Below, piece by piece: positions 44,250-53,342 of a stretch of DNA of 61,964 nucleotides. The notes under the pieces are model-generated. The model saw only the letters and a program-made list of their open reading frames with translations, searched no databases and was not told the DNA's origin. The stretch is from Candidatus Gallipaludibacter merdavium. Lineage in GTDB: Bacteria > Bacteroidota > Bacteroidia > Bacteroidales > Paludibacteraceae. The stretch is from contig JADIMG010000035.1 of NCBI GenBank assembly GCA_017694875.1, positions 1 through 61,964 of the forward strand. The letters are read 5' to 3'. Position 1 is the stretch's first letter. Each line of letters opens with the position of its first letter. A program made the translations under genes and the position numbers.

Positions 44250-46010
44250 ATGGATAAATACAATAAATTTAAACATCTGCTCGAATATTTTGTTTCACAT
44301 CTTGAGTGGGTTGTAAATAACGACACTTCACACGTGGGATATAACACTTATATATATCCAATAAAGAATTTCAAAAAGGGAGGCCAAGGGTGGAATAACG
44401 ATAAAATTCAAGATCAGGTAAAAGAATGGTCAGATTATGACGGAGACACTATTTGCATTAACGTCTATTCTCCCAATGTTAAGAGCCGTGCTTGTTATTT
44501 GAACTGGAAAGGTACATGGGATAATGTACGCCCTTCATGGAATAAAAATCATATCGAAAGTCTTTATATAACACAGGAAGAGTCTCCCTATGCCAAAGAA
44601 GAACTGATATGTTCAATCTCCAGTTTAGGGCTATTTGATGGTAGCTCTCCAAATTCAATTCTAAAAAAATTCTTCGATACCTATCTATATATACATATGA
44701 ACGTTAATCAATTAGTCAGTAACTGTGTTAGTATTTTAAGTTCTAATTATAATCTTATATTGACAGGCGCACCAGGAACAGGAAAAACTTATCTGGCAAA
44801 AAAAATAGCAAAGGCAATGGGTGCTACGATGGAAAATGGGCAATGTGAAATGGTACAATTTCATCCGTCATACGATTATACTGATTTTGTAGAAGGATTG
44901 CGCCCGATTAAAAATGAAGATACAGATACAATAAACTTCAAACTTACGTCTGGAACTTTTAAAAAATTCTGTGAGAAAGCTTATGTGAATTATTCTGATA
45001 GTCAGAAAAATGCATCTGAAATATCTAAAGATGTACAATTAAAGGATGCTTATGACCAATTTATAAATGACATTCTTGATGAGAATTCAAAAAAAGGGAA
45101 GATTCTGCCTCTAAAATCAGGAGAGATGGACATAATTGGAATTTCCGACAATTCTAATATAAAACTAAAAACCCAAGGAAGCAAATCTGACAGAACATAT
45201 ACAGTTTCTTTTAATCGACTTAAAAAATTAGCTCAGATTTATCCAGATTTAAAGTCGTTAGATTCTATATCGAACATATACAAATCTGTTACGGGAGCAA
45301 TAAAAGGCTGTCATTCATCTTCATACTGGGCTGTATTGCATTATTTGTACGCAAACTATACAAACTCAATACAATCCAACAGTAACATTAAAGAAGTAGA
45401 TTTAAAAAATTACATCTTTATAATCGATGAAATAAATCGTGGAGAAATTTCTAAAGTTTTCGGAGAACTATTTTATTCAATAGATTCCGGTTACAGGGGA
45501 GAAAAAGGAAGAGTCTTTACACAATATCAAAATTTAGTAGAAGATGGAGATGTTTTTGAAGATGGATTCTTTGTGCCAAAGAATGTCTATATTATAGGGA
45601 CGATGAATGACATTGACCGGAGTGTGGAAAGTATGGATTTTGCCATGCGTCGCCGCTTTGCATGGAAAGAAATAAAGGCAAGTGAAAATACAGAGATGCT
45701 GGATGACTTTGAAGCCCTCAAAGACAAGATTGTTTATAAAATGAATCGGCTGAACGATACGATTTGGAACGAGAAAACCAATGAAGGTATTGAAGGACTT
45801 AGTGCAGCTTATCATATCGGAGGTGCTTACTTCAAAAAGTTGAAACTATATTTAAATGAGGACAAAAGCAATTTAAATGAAGCTTATCAGAGACTATGGG
45901 AGAACCACTTGCAGGGTGTGCTTTTTGAATACCTGAGAGGTTCATTCAATGCTGCAGATAATCTGAAAAAATTGGAAGAAGTTTACTATTCAGAGGATAT
46001 ACACGAATGA
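44250..46010 (+). CDS. mcrB: McrB-like AAA+ GTPase of a modification-dependent restriction system
   Basis: GTP-driven motor that translocates DNA after an N-terminal domain recognises modified bases. Residues about 1-150 are a specificity domain I cannot match to a known fold. The AAA+ part has Walker A in LTGAPGTGKTYLAKK near residue 175, the family block FHPSYDYTDFVEGLRP, a long insertion, Walker B in FIIDEINRGEISKVFG, and IIGTMNDIDRSVESMDFAMR with the MNxxD sensor and arginine finger. The 3' end overlaps mcrC by 4 nt. Base composition is clearly more AT-rich than the flanking core genes, which suits acquired DNA. Confidence 0.92.
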   Translation: MDKYNKFKHLLEYFVSHLEWVVNNDTSHVGYNTYIYPIKNFKKGGQGWNNDKIQDQVKEWSDYDGDTICINVYSPNVKSRACYLNWKGTWDNVRPSWNKNHIESLYITQEESPYAKEELICSISSLGLFDGSSPNSILKKFFDTYLYIHMNVNQLVSNCVSILSSNYNLILTGAPGTGKTYLAKKIAKAMGATMENGQCEMVQFHPSYDYTDFVEGLRPIKNEDTDTINFKLTSGTFKKFCEKAYVNYSDSQKNASEISKDVQLKDAYDQFINDILDENSKKGKILPLKSGEMDIIGISDNSNIKLKTQGSKSDRTYTVSFNRLKKLAQIYPDLKSLDSISNIYKSVTGAIKGCHSSSYWAVLHYLYANYTNSIQSNSNIKEVDLKNYIFIIDEINRGEISKVFGELFYSIDSGYRGEKGRVFTQYQNLVEDGDVFEDGFFVPKNVYIIGTMNDIDRSVESMDFAMRRRFAWKEIKASENTEMLDDFEALKDKIVYKMNRLNDTIWNEKTNEGIEGLSAAYHIGGAYFKKLKLYLNEDKSNLNEAYQRLWENHLQGVLFEYLRGSFNAADNLKKLEEVYYSEDIHE

Positions 46011-47341
46011 TTGAGTGGAAAGATAATAGTGAATATCATTGGAGTGAGAATGTGGAAAGGATATTACCTTTTGCCAATACTCCTATTTCTTCCTTGTTAG
46101 ATGAAAAAGGGAAGTCTTTGCTCGTTTTTCCCCTCTCATTTCAAGAGTGTGAAGACTGTATAGGCAAGCAACATCTATTTGACATAACACCCAAAAAGAA
46201 CAGCTATACGGTGAGAACAAGCAACTTAGCTGGATTCATCGGACTGAAAGATTTATATATAACGATTCGTTCACGGTTTGGAACAGAGAAGGGCGATGAT
46301 TATTTTTTGCATTATATGCTTAAAAAAGTATTATCCGTAAATCTATTTAATCTGAAACACACAACAACAGACGAACAAGTATTTGATTTCCTGCTACATT
46401 TATTTCCATACTTCCTAAACAAAGCATTAGTACAAGGTCTTTACAAAGAATATCAGAGAAACCAATATAACGACTGCAATGTAAGAGGCACAATTGACAT
46501 AAGCCGACACATTAAGTACAACATACCTTTTAACGGATGTGTAGCCTACAGCACAAGAGAGTTCTGCTACGACAATCATGTGACACAACTCATCCGTCAT
46601 ACGATAGAATATATCCGTACTCGACAAATTGGAGAAATCTTACTACACGTTCATCCAGACACACTGGAAAATGTATCACAAATAATCTTTGCCACCCCAA
46701 AGTATCGAAAACAAGATAGATTAAGAGTCATCAAAAGCAACTTAAAACCTCTTGTTCATCCTTATTTTACCCAATATGCTCCTCTGCAGAAACTTTGCTT
46801 AAGCATATTACACCATGAACAGTTGAAATACGGACAGAAAAACCACGAAATTCATGGTATATTGTTTGATGTAGCATTACTTTGGGAAGAATATTTGAGC
46901 ACATTGCTTATTCCTTTAGGATTCAAACATCCTAATAACAGACAAAGTATCGGAGGTATTTGGCTGGGATATAGCCAAAAAGGAAATAAAAAAAACAATG
47001 CTTTTCTACGTTATCCAGATTTTTACGACAGAGAAAGAAACATTGTATTGGATGCCAAATATAAAAATCAGATTGACTCTGTTGATGATGTAAACCAAAT
47101 TATTACTTACTTGTATCGACTGAAAGGACATATTGGGATGTTCGTCCATCCTACAGTTGATGAGAATAAAACAAAATCATATCGTTTACGAGGATACGGT
47201 GATGACAACAATACTCATCTTGTAGAATATCAGTTTCATATTCCAACAAGTGTTTCAAGTTACGAAGATTTCGAAAGGAGCATAAGGCTTTCCGAAACCA
47301 CCTTAAAAGAACAAATAGGACTTTTACATTCCCTTTCGTAA
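46007..47341 (+). CDS. mcrC: McrC nuclease subunit
   Basis: Partner of McrB that carries the nuclease. The 444-residue protein has the N-terminal stalk region of McrC and a C-terminal PD-(D/E)xK-type core, visible as RYPDFYDRERNIVLDAKYKN with the catalytic Asp and the DAK lysine. It is translationally coupled to mcrB by a 4-nt overlap. No methyltransferase is nearby, as expected for a type IV system. It ends just before a non-coding stretch without a clear terminator. Confidence 0.92.
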   Translation: MIEWKDNSEYHWSENVERILPFANTPISSLLDEKGKSLLVFPLSFQECEDCIGKQHLFDITPKKNSYTVRTSNLAGFIGLKDLYITIRSRFGTEKGDDYFLHYMLKKVLSVNLFNLKHTTTDEQVFDFLLHLFPYFLNKALVQGLYKEYQRNQYNDCNVRGTIDISRHIKYNIPFNGCVAYSTREFCYDNHVTQLIRHTIEYIRTRQIGEILLHVHPDTLENVSQIIFATPKYRKQDRLRVIKSNLKPLVHPYFTQYAPLQKLCLSILHHEQLKYGQKNHEIHGILFDVALLWEEYLSTLLIPLGFKHPNNRQSIGGIWLGYSQKGNKKNNAFLRYPDFYDRERNIVLDAKYKNQIDSVDDVNQIITYLYRLKGHIGMFVHPTVDENKTKSYRLRGYGDDNNTHLVEYQFHIPTSVSSYEDFERSIRLSETTLKEQIGLLHSLS

Positions 47342-47505
47342 CTTGTCTTTTGAGCAAAATGATACATACTAAAACGATTGGAACAAAAGACCAGGTTATT
47401 TTCTTTTAACATTACGTTCTTATTATATTGGTTGGAATAACCAACACACAGTTTTTTCATTACATAAATGTCGTAACGTTAATAACGTAATGAGATAATC
47501 CATCT
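47342..47505. other. Non-coding segment after mcrC
   Basis: It contains a short hairpin, GTTGG-AATAA-CCAAC near 47430, and the inverted pair CATTACGTT (about 47411) with AACGTAATG (about 47484). No gene is seen. Confidence 0.35.
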
Positions 47506-47616
47506 TCATCTTCTTGGAAAATTGTTGCCTCTACCTCCACCTGATGGATTTCCGGTTTTTGAAGGCCATCCTGCCCCTTTGGGGTCACATGCCGGATTGT
47601 TTGCAAAGTGTTTCAT
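47506..47616 (-). CDS. Unannotated 36-residue Gly/Pro/Asn-rich small protein
   Basis: The frame reads MKHFANNPACDPKGAGWPSK followed by TGNPSGGGRGNNFPRR and a TGA stop. It has no signal peptide or membrane segment and ends in a Gly/Asn/Arg-rich tail. I recall similar GNPSGGGR-tailed short frames in other Bacteroidetes, but cannot verify it here. A plausible -7-like box (TTTCTTTG on minus, plus 47654-47661) lies about 38 nt upstream, giving a short leader. It is between mcrC and the acyl-CoA dehydrogenase operon and appears monocistronic. Function unknown. Confidence 0.5.
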   Translation of the reverse strand: MKHFANNPACDPKGAGWPSKTGNPSGGGRGNNFPRR

Positions 47617-47761
47617 AGCGAGTATTTTTTAAAAGTTGATACTATTTTCATTGCAAAGAAACAACTTATATTGCTCACCACCAAGCATAAAAACATTCAT
47701 TGTACAAAACGGCCACTATTGTGTATGAAGAGGAGGAATAGTGTATGAAATGAGAATCTGG

Positions 47762-47781
47762 ATACCGCATTTCTGCGGTAT
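47762..47781. repeat. Perfect 8-bp hairpin
   Basis: ATACCGCA (47762-47769) pairs with TGCGGTAT (47774-47781). Two GTGTATGAA direct repeats, 22 nt apart, lie just upstream. It could be a small dispersed repeat. Confidence 0.4.
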
Positions 47782-47817
47782 GACGCAATAAATATACTAT
47801 CCAGAACCCCAAAACAA

Positions 47818-47847
47818 ACGGGGCCGCACTTTTCAGTACGACCCCGT
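47818..47847 (-). terminator. Terminator of the etfB-etfA-acyl-CoA dehydrogenase operon
   Basis: On the minus strand ACGGGG (plus 47842-47847) pairs with CCCCGT (plus 47818-47823), with further CG pairs inside. TTTGTTTT follows. Confidence 0.85.
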
Positions 47848-47871
47848 GTAACTATATTAGTTCAAAGTTTA

Positions 47872-49581
47872 TTATGCTTGAACGTATTGCTGCAAATCTT
47901 CTGCGTTGAATGATTGGATGAAGTTGGTGTGTTTTTCCACTTCAGCCGCAGCATAGTTGACGTAAATCAAAGCAGATTTTTCAAACATTTCAGGTGCACG
48001 GGTTGCGTCTTGGATAATCAAGTGTGACATAACGCAAACAGCTGCCATTTCATAGAGACGGCGTGCCATAAAGTCGTGCAATTCCTGGTTTTGGCTGTCT
48101 TTTACCAGATTGGTGCATGCCTCAAACTTGTCGGTCATGGCTTTTACACGCTCCATAAGCGGTTGCATCTTTTCGCTGCAAGCCACTTTTTCGTAATCAC
48201 GCAAAGTAGCCAAATAAGCGCCATTGGTTACATAACGGATGGCAGCCACGGTTTGCAACTGGGTAGTTCCTTCATAAATGCTGGTAATACGGGCATCACG
48301 ATAGATACGTTGGCAAGCGTATTCCAACATGAAACCTGAACCGCCGTGTACCTGGATACAATCGTAAGCATTTTGGTTGGCATATTCAGAGTTCATACCC
48401 TTGGCAAGCGGAGTGAAAGCATCAGCCAGTTTAGCATATTGCTTCTGTTCCTGACGTTCTTCCGGAGTAAGTTTGCGTTCACGGGCGATATCATCCAAAG
48501 CCTTGTAGATATCTACATAACGAGCTGTTTGATAAAGCAATGCACGTCCGGCATCAAGTTTTGCCTTCATAATGGAAAGCATGTCATAAACAGCCGGGAA
48601 GTGGATAATTTCCTTACCGAACTGCTGACGATCGCGGGCATAAGCCAATGCTTCGTTATAAGCAGCCTGGCTCAAACCTACTGACTGAGCGGCAATTCCC
48701 AAACGGGCACCGTTCATCAATGCCATCACATATTTGATAAGACCCAATTTGCGGTCACCGCACAATTCGGCTTTTGCATTCTTGTAAACCAACTCGCAAG
48801 TAGGAGAACCGTGGATACCCAACTTGTTTTCGATGCGGCGCACATTCACACCACCATCACGCTTGTCATAGATGAACATGGAAAGACCACGTCCGTCCTT
48901 GGTGCCTTCTTCTGAACGGGCCAATACCAAGTGGATATCAGCGTCACCATTGGTGATAAAGCGTTTTACACCGTTCAAGCGCCAGCAGTTGTTTTCTTCA
49001 TCGAAAGTGGCCTTGAGCATAACGCTCTGCAAGTCAGAACCGGCATCCGGTTCGGTCAAGTCCATGGACATGGTTTCACCAGCGCAAATACGAGGAATGA
49101 AACGGCTGTGCTGGTCTTCGTTTCCAAATTCGTAAAGTGTTTCAATACAGTCTTGCAGAGACCAGATGTTGCCAAAACCAGCATCGGCAGCTGCAACGAT
49201 TTCCGCACACATGGTATAAGGAGTGATAGGGAAATTCAAGCCACCATAGCAACGTGGCATGGTCATACCGTTAAGGCCGGCAGCCACCATGGCGTTGAGG
49301 TTTTGCTGAGTTCCGGAAGCATAATGAACACGTCCGTTTTCACATTTTGGACCTTCTGCATCCACACCTTCTGCATTCGGAGCAATGATTTCACCAGTAA
49401 TTTCACCAGTGATTTCAAGCACCTTGTCATAAGAGTCCATTGCATCCGCATAGTCTTGCGGAGCATAGTCGTATTGGTCCTTGTCTCTATAGTCGCGCTC
49501 CTTGAGTTGACAGATGCGCTCCATCATCGGATTGTTCAAATGATATTTGAGTTCCGGTATATCTTTATAGTAATTTGCCAT
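47872..49581 (-). CDS. Acyl-CoA dehydrogenase
   Basis: FAD enzyme that introduces the alpha-beta double bond in acyl-CoA and passes electrons to ETF. The 569-residue form is longer than the usual 380 and has an extra C-terminal domain, as in several Bacteroidetes enzymes. Family blocks are visible: SMDLTEPDAGSDLQSV, RFITNGDADIHLVLAR, and near the end IYEGTTQLQTVAAIRYV, which holds the catalytic Glu. It is the last gene of an operon with etfB and etfA, so ETF is its electron partner. Chain-length preference is not readable; a butyryl-CoA-type role in energy metabolism is possible. Confidence 0.93.
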   Translation of the reverse strand: MANYYKDIPELKYHLNNPMMERICQLKERDYRDKDQYDYAPQDYADAMDSYDKVLEITGEITGEIIAPNAEGVDAEGPKCENGRVHYASGTQQNLNAMVAAGLNGMTMPRCYGGLNFPITPYTMCAEIVAAADAGFGNIWSLQDCIETLYEFGNEDQHSRFIPRICAGETMSMDLTEPDAGSDLQSVMLKATFDEENNCWRLNGVKRFITNGDADIHLVLARSEEGTKDGRGLSMFIYDKRDGGVNVRRIENKLGIHGSPTCELVYKNAKAELCGDRKLGLIKYVMALMNGARLGIAAQSVGLSQAAYNEALAYARDRQQFGKEIIHFPAVYDMLSIMKAKLDAGRALLYQTARYVDIYKALDDIARERKLTPEERQEQKQYAKLADAFTPLAKGMNSEYANQNAYDCIQVHGGSGFMLEYACQRIYRDARITSIYEGTTQLQTVAAIRYVTNGAYLATLRDYEKVACSEKMQPLMERVKAMTDKFEACTNLVKDSQNQELHDFMARRLYEMAAVCVMSHLIIQDATRAPEMFEKSALIYVNYAAAEVEKHTNFIQSFNAEDLQQYVQA

Positions 49582-49601
49582 TGTTGTATCTGTTTTGGGG
49601 G

Positions 49602-50624
49602 TTACTTACTGTTCGCTTTGTAATACTTTATCATCTTAGGCAACACTTCTTCTACCGTACCCGTAATGACATAGTCAGCTATCGCATTGATAGGAGCATT
49701 GGGGTCGCTGTTGACAGAAATGATAATGCCGCTTTCCTTCATACCGGCAATGTGCTGGATGGCACCAGAAATACCGCAAGCGATATAGACTTTCGGGCGA
49801 ACGGTTACACCGGTCTGTCCGATTTGCATGTCATGGTCGCAGAATCCTGCATCGACCGCTGCACGGGAAGCACCCACTTCAGCATGCAATTCCTTGGCCA
49901 AATCGTAGAGCAATCCGAAACCTTCACGTGAACCGACACCATAACCACCGGCTACAATGATAGGTGCACCCTTGAGGTTGTTTTTGGCAGCCTCCACATG
50001 GCGTTCAATCACTTTTACCACATAATCGGTCTCCGGAACAAATTTGGCTACATCATGCACAATTACTTCGCCTTTGTAATTCGGGTCGAGCACTTCCATC
50101 TTCATCACACCGCTACGAACTGTTGCCATTTGTGGACGGTGTTCCGGATTGACAATGGTAGCCACAATGTTACCACCAAATGCTGGACGAATCTGATACA
50201 ACAGGTTGTCATAGTGTACACCGGCTTTCTTGTCATCGTGCGGACCAATTTCCAATGCCGTACAGTCGGCTGTCAAACCGCTGGTAAGTGCAGAAGAGAC
50301 ACGCGGACCGAGGTCACGGCCAATAACGGTAGCACCCATCAGACAGATTTGCGGTTTTTCCTGCTTGAACAGGTTTACCAAAATGGAAGTATGAGGCTTG
50401 GAGGTATAAGGGAACAAACCCTCAGCATCAAACAAATGCAGTTTGTCCACCCCGAAAGGAAGAACCTGCGATTCCACATTTCCTTTAATATTATAACCGG
50501 CACAAATTGCTTCCAGACTAACACCCAATTGGTTAGCTAACTTGCGTCCTTTGGTGAGAAGCTCCAAACTTACATCGGCTACTTTTGTGCCTTCTATCTC
50601 GCAATATACAAATACATTATTCAT
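49602..50624 (-). CDS. etfA: Electron transfer flavoprotein alpha subunit
   Basis: Binds FAD and carries electrons from the acyl-CoA dehydrogenase. The C-terminal FAD domain is visible as IVAGGYGVGSREGFGLL near residue 222 and GQTGVTVRPKVYIACGISGA near 268, followed by HIAGMKESGIIISVNSD. The 340-residue length is normal. It lies 5 nt after etfB and 20 nt before the dehydrogenase gene. Confidence 0.96.
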   Translation of the reverse strand: MNNVFVYCEIEGTKVADVSLELLTKGRKLANQLGVSLEAICAGYNIKGNVESQVLPFGVDKLHLFDAEGLFPYTSKPHTSILVNLFKQEKPQICLMGATVIGRDLGPRVSSALTSGLTADCTALEIGPHDDKKAGVHYDNLLYQIRPAFGGNIVATIVNPEHRPQMATVRSGVMKMEVLDPNYKGEVIVHDVAKFVPETDYVVKVIERHVEAAKNNLKGAPIIVAGGYGVGSREGFGLLYDLAKELHAEVGASRAAVDAGFCDHDMQIGQTGVTVRPKVYIACGISGAIQHIAGMKESGIIISVNSDPNAPINAIADYVITGTVEEVLPKMIKYYKANSK

Positions 50625-50629
50625 AATCT

Positions 50630-51502
50630 CTATCCTATTGTATGGTTAGCTAACAATTCCTTCATCAAGTTGTCAATATCCTGGTCGGATGCTGTAAGTG
50701 TCTTGCTTTCTTTGGCTTGGAACACAATATTTTCAACCGATTTCACCTTTGTGGGAGAACCGCTCAAACCACATTGCTGCAAATCGGCATCAATATCGGC
50801 AGTGCTCCATTGGTTAAGGGTGAGATATGGTTTGTTTTTATATTCTTCTGCATAAGGAAGGCCTTCAGCCGGAATTTCAAGAGGCACAAGGGCTTTCTTG
50901 TATTTCATCACCAGTTTGGCGTTGCGCGGACGGCAAGGAGCAGCCGAACCATTGACAGTGATAACAATTGGAAGAGGTCCTTCCACAGTTTCCACACCTC
51001 CGTCAATGTGACGACGTACAGTGATGCGTCCGTTTTCACATTTGAGGATTTCCTCAGCATAGGTAATTTGTGTCAATCCCAACTTTTCAGCTACCTGAGG
51101 ACCTACCTGAGCAGTATCACCGTCGATAGCCTGACGACCACCAATGATGATGTCGGGTTGTCCGATTTTCTTGATAGCTGTAGCCAATGCATAAGAAGTT
51201 GCCAAGGTATCGGCTCCTGCAAATGCACGGTCGGTCAACAAATAACCATTGTCGGCACCACGGAACAAGCCTTCACGAATGATATCAGCCGCGCGGGGAG
51301 GTCCCATAGTAAGCATTGTAACGGTTGAGCCCGGATGGAGATCCTTCAGGCGGAGCGCCTGTTCGAGGGCATTAAGGTCTTCTGGGTTGAAGATGGCTGG
51401 CAGAGCAGAACGGTTGACCGTACCTTCAGGTGTCATGGCATCTTTTCCCACATTTCGTGTGTCAGGTACTTGCTTGGCAAGCACTACAATTTTTAGACTC
51501 AT
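50630..51502 (-). CDS. etfB: Electron transfer flavoprotein beta subunit
   Basis: Forms the heterodimer with EtfA and holds AMP or a second flavin. The N-terminus LKIVVLAKQVPDT and the segment GRQAIDGDTAQVGPQVAEKLG near residue 122 are characteristic. The C-terminal tail is helical. It is the first gene of its operon, about 137 nt downstream of a very good promoter. With the dehydrogenase it would support either beta-oxidation-like or reductive electron flow. Confidence 0.96.
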   Translation of the reverse strand: MSLKIVVLAKQVPDTRNVGKDAMTPEGTVNRSALPAIFNPEDLNALEQALRLKDLHPGSTVTMLTMGPPRAADIIREGLFRGADNGYLLTDRAFAGADTLATSYALATAIKKIGQPDIIIGGRQAIDGDTAQVGPQVAEKLGLTQITYAEEILKCENGRITVRRHIDGGVETVEGPLPIVITVNGSAAPCRPRNAKLVMKYKKALVPLEIPAEGLPYAEEYKNKPYLTLNQWSTADIDADLQQCGLSGSPTKVKSVENIVFQAKESKTLTASDQDIDNLMKELLANHTIG

Positions 51503-51645
51503 GATTTATTCGGTTAATGTTTATATTCAGAGCCTTCCGGATACATTCCAACATGTTTTCATCATATAATATTGCGCTGTATCCCGTTGGTTCCGGTTAA
51601 TTTTCCCGTTTTCACGCCAGGAAAATCCAGCAAGAAAACAGGCAA

Positions 51646-51676
51646 CAAAGATAATGTAAAAAAACAGAATGACAAA
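51646..51676 (-). promoter_or_regulatory. Promoter of the etfB-etfA-acyl-CoA dehydrogenase operon
   Basis: Minus-strand TTTG (plus 51673-51676), a 19-nt spacer and TATCTTTG (plus 51646-51653). It is a perfect match to the Bacteroidetes consensus and implies a 5' leader of about 137 nt. Confidence 0.8.
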
Positions 51677-51726
51677 GTTAGATTAGACTGCAGTCAGCAA
51701 CTATGTCGTTATTTAAAGACCAACCG

Positions 51727-51755
51727 TTGACATTCAAAAAATTGCATTACCTTTG
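51727..51755 (+). promoter_or_regulatory. Promoter of the MATE gene
   Basis: TTG at 51727-51729, an 18-nt spacer and TACCTTTG at 51748-51755, about 55 nt upstream of the ATG. Confidence 0.65.
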
Positions 51756-51808
51756 CGGGCTCGTTTGAAAAAGACAAACTAAACCTTACACGGATAAACA
51801 GAATAAGC

Positions 51809-53233
51809 ATGAAAGACTTAACATCCGGCAGCATACAACAAGGAATATGGTCGATGGCTATACCATTGATTACCGGTTCATTTGTCCAAATGGCTTACAA
51901 CATGACCGACATGATATGGTTGGGACATTTGGGAAGTGAGAGTGTGGCTGCCGTGGGTGTGGCGGGTTTCTTTACATGGCTGTGCAATTCCCTGTCGTTT
52001 ACGGGAAAAATCGGAGCGGAAGTAACCATTTCACAAAGCCTTGGGGCAGAAAAACGGAAACGGGCTGCCCTCTATGCCAATCAGGCGGCATTGTTGTCGT
52101 CAATCATGGCCATTCTATATGCGCTGTTTATATTGATAGCCGCACCGGGACTGGTGTCATTATTCAAACTGGAGTCCCACATAGCTGACATGTCCGTGGA
52201 ATACCTGCGTCTGGTGGTGCCGGGCATATTCTTTACGTTCAACAACAACACATTCAGCGGTCTGTATAACGGACAAGGCGACAGCAAAACGCCGTTGAAA
52301 ATAGTCAGTATTGGTCTGGTGGCCAACATTATACTGGACCCGTTACTGATTTACGGTTTAGGCCCCATACCAGCCATGGGTACTGCAGGAGCTGCCATTG
52401 CCACCTCCAGTGCACAAATGCTGGTATATGCCATTTTCACCAGTAAACTCTATTTCAAACGACCAACTATTGGTCAACTGCACTTTATAAGCAGACCCAG
52501 CAAGAAATTGATGGGACGTATTGCCCAACTCGGTGCACCGGTGAGCGCTCAAAGTGCTTTGTTCTCCATGTTTTCCATGACCCTTGGAGGAATGGCTGCC
52601 AGTTGGGGACATGTGGGAGTGGCCACACAAAGCATCGGAGCTCAGATTGAAGCGGTTACATGGATGACTAGCGCCGGTTTTTCCACTGCATTGGCAGCCT
52701 TTGTCGGTCAAAACTATGGAGCTGGCCAATTTGAACGCATCAGAAAAGGCTATGCCTATACGCTCCGACTGGCAATGTGCATTTCAGGAGTGGCTGCCCT
52801 ATTGTTTTTCTTTTTGGGGGAAGAATTGTTTGGCATTTTCGTGGAGGACCCAGCCACACTGGCCACCGGAAAAGACTATATGCGCATATTGGCATTATCG
52901 CAACTCTTTATGGCGATAGAGTCAGTCACAGCCGGTGCGTTTAACGGGAGCGGAAGAACCATGCCCCCTGCCATTGTAGGCATCAGCATGAATGCCTTGC
53001 GCCTGCCCATGGCCTATCTTCTGATGGCAGTGCCAGCCTTGGGACTGAACGGCATTTGGTGGAGCATCAGCGGCTCCAGCATTCTGAAAGGTATCATATT
53101 ATATATATGGTATAAACTCTTCCGCAAACAGATGCATAACGAGAAAGGACATCCCACACGCAGCTGGTTTTACAAGCCCAGTGCCTTGCTGGGAAAAATG
53201 TATGCCATTGCCAGCCGATTGTGGCAACAATAG
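51809..53233 (+). CDS. MATE-family multidrug efflux transporter
   Basis: Twelve-helix antiporter that expels organic cations or similar compounds in exchange for Na+ or H+. The 474-residue protein has the two six-helix halves. The first helix region reads MAIPLITGSFVQMAYNMTDM, typical of NorM/DinF relatives, and QAALLSSIMAILYAL follows. The second half has PVSAQSALFSMFSMTLGG and FVGQNYGAGQFERI. It stands alone between divergent etfB and the polyferredoxin operon. The substrate is unknown. Confidence 0.92.
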   Translation: MKDLTSGSIQQGIWSMAIPLITGSFVQMAYNMTDMIWLGHLGSESVAAVGVAGFFTWLCNSLSFTGKIGAEVTISQSLGAEKRKRAALYANQAALLSSIMAILYALFILIAAPGLVSLFKLESHIADMSVEYLRLVVPGIFFTFNNNTFSGLYNGQGDSKTPLKIVSIGLVANIILDPLLIYGLGPIPAMGTAGAAIATSSAQMLVYAIFTSKLYFKRPTIGQLHFISRPSKKLMGRIAQLGAPVSAQSALFSMFSMTLGGMAASWGHVGVATQSIGAQIEAVTWMTSAGFSTALAAFVGQNYGAGQFERIRKGYAYTLRLAMCISGVAALLFFFLGEELFGIFVEDPATLATGKDYMRILALSQLFMAIESVTAGAFNGSGRTMPPAIVGISMNALRLPMAYLLMAVPALGLNGIWWSISGSSILKGIILYIWYKLFRKQMHNEKGHPTRSWFYKPSALLGKMYAIASRLWQQ

Positions 53234-53271
53234 ATTCGAAAAAATGTCACCTAAGAGTCAATCACAAGAAT

Positions 53272-53302
53272 TTTGAGAAGCAAGAGACTTGTTGTATTTT
53301 TG
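53272..53302 (+). promoter_or_regulatory. Promoter of the polyferredoxin operon
   Basis: TTTG (53272-53275), a 19-nt spacer and TATTTTTG (53295-53302), 40 nt before the ATG. Confidence 0.75.
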
Positions 53303-53342
53303 CATGTATTTAAGCCGTTAACTTCAAAATTCAAAACTGCTT

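Noticed and set aside
48931-49623. 230-codon open frame opposite the acyl-CoA dehydrogenase gene
   Set aside because: Antisense shadow without motifs, promoter or neighbours on that strand.
50717-51328. 203-codon open frame opposite etfB
   Set aside because: Antisense to a clearly conserved gene, with Ser/Thr/Cys-rich composition typical of a shadow frame.
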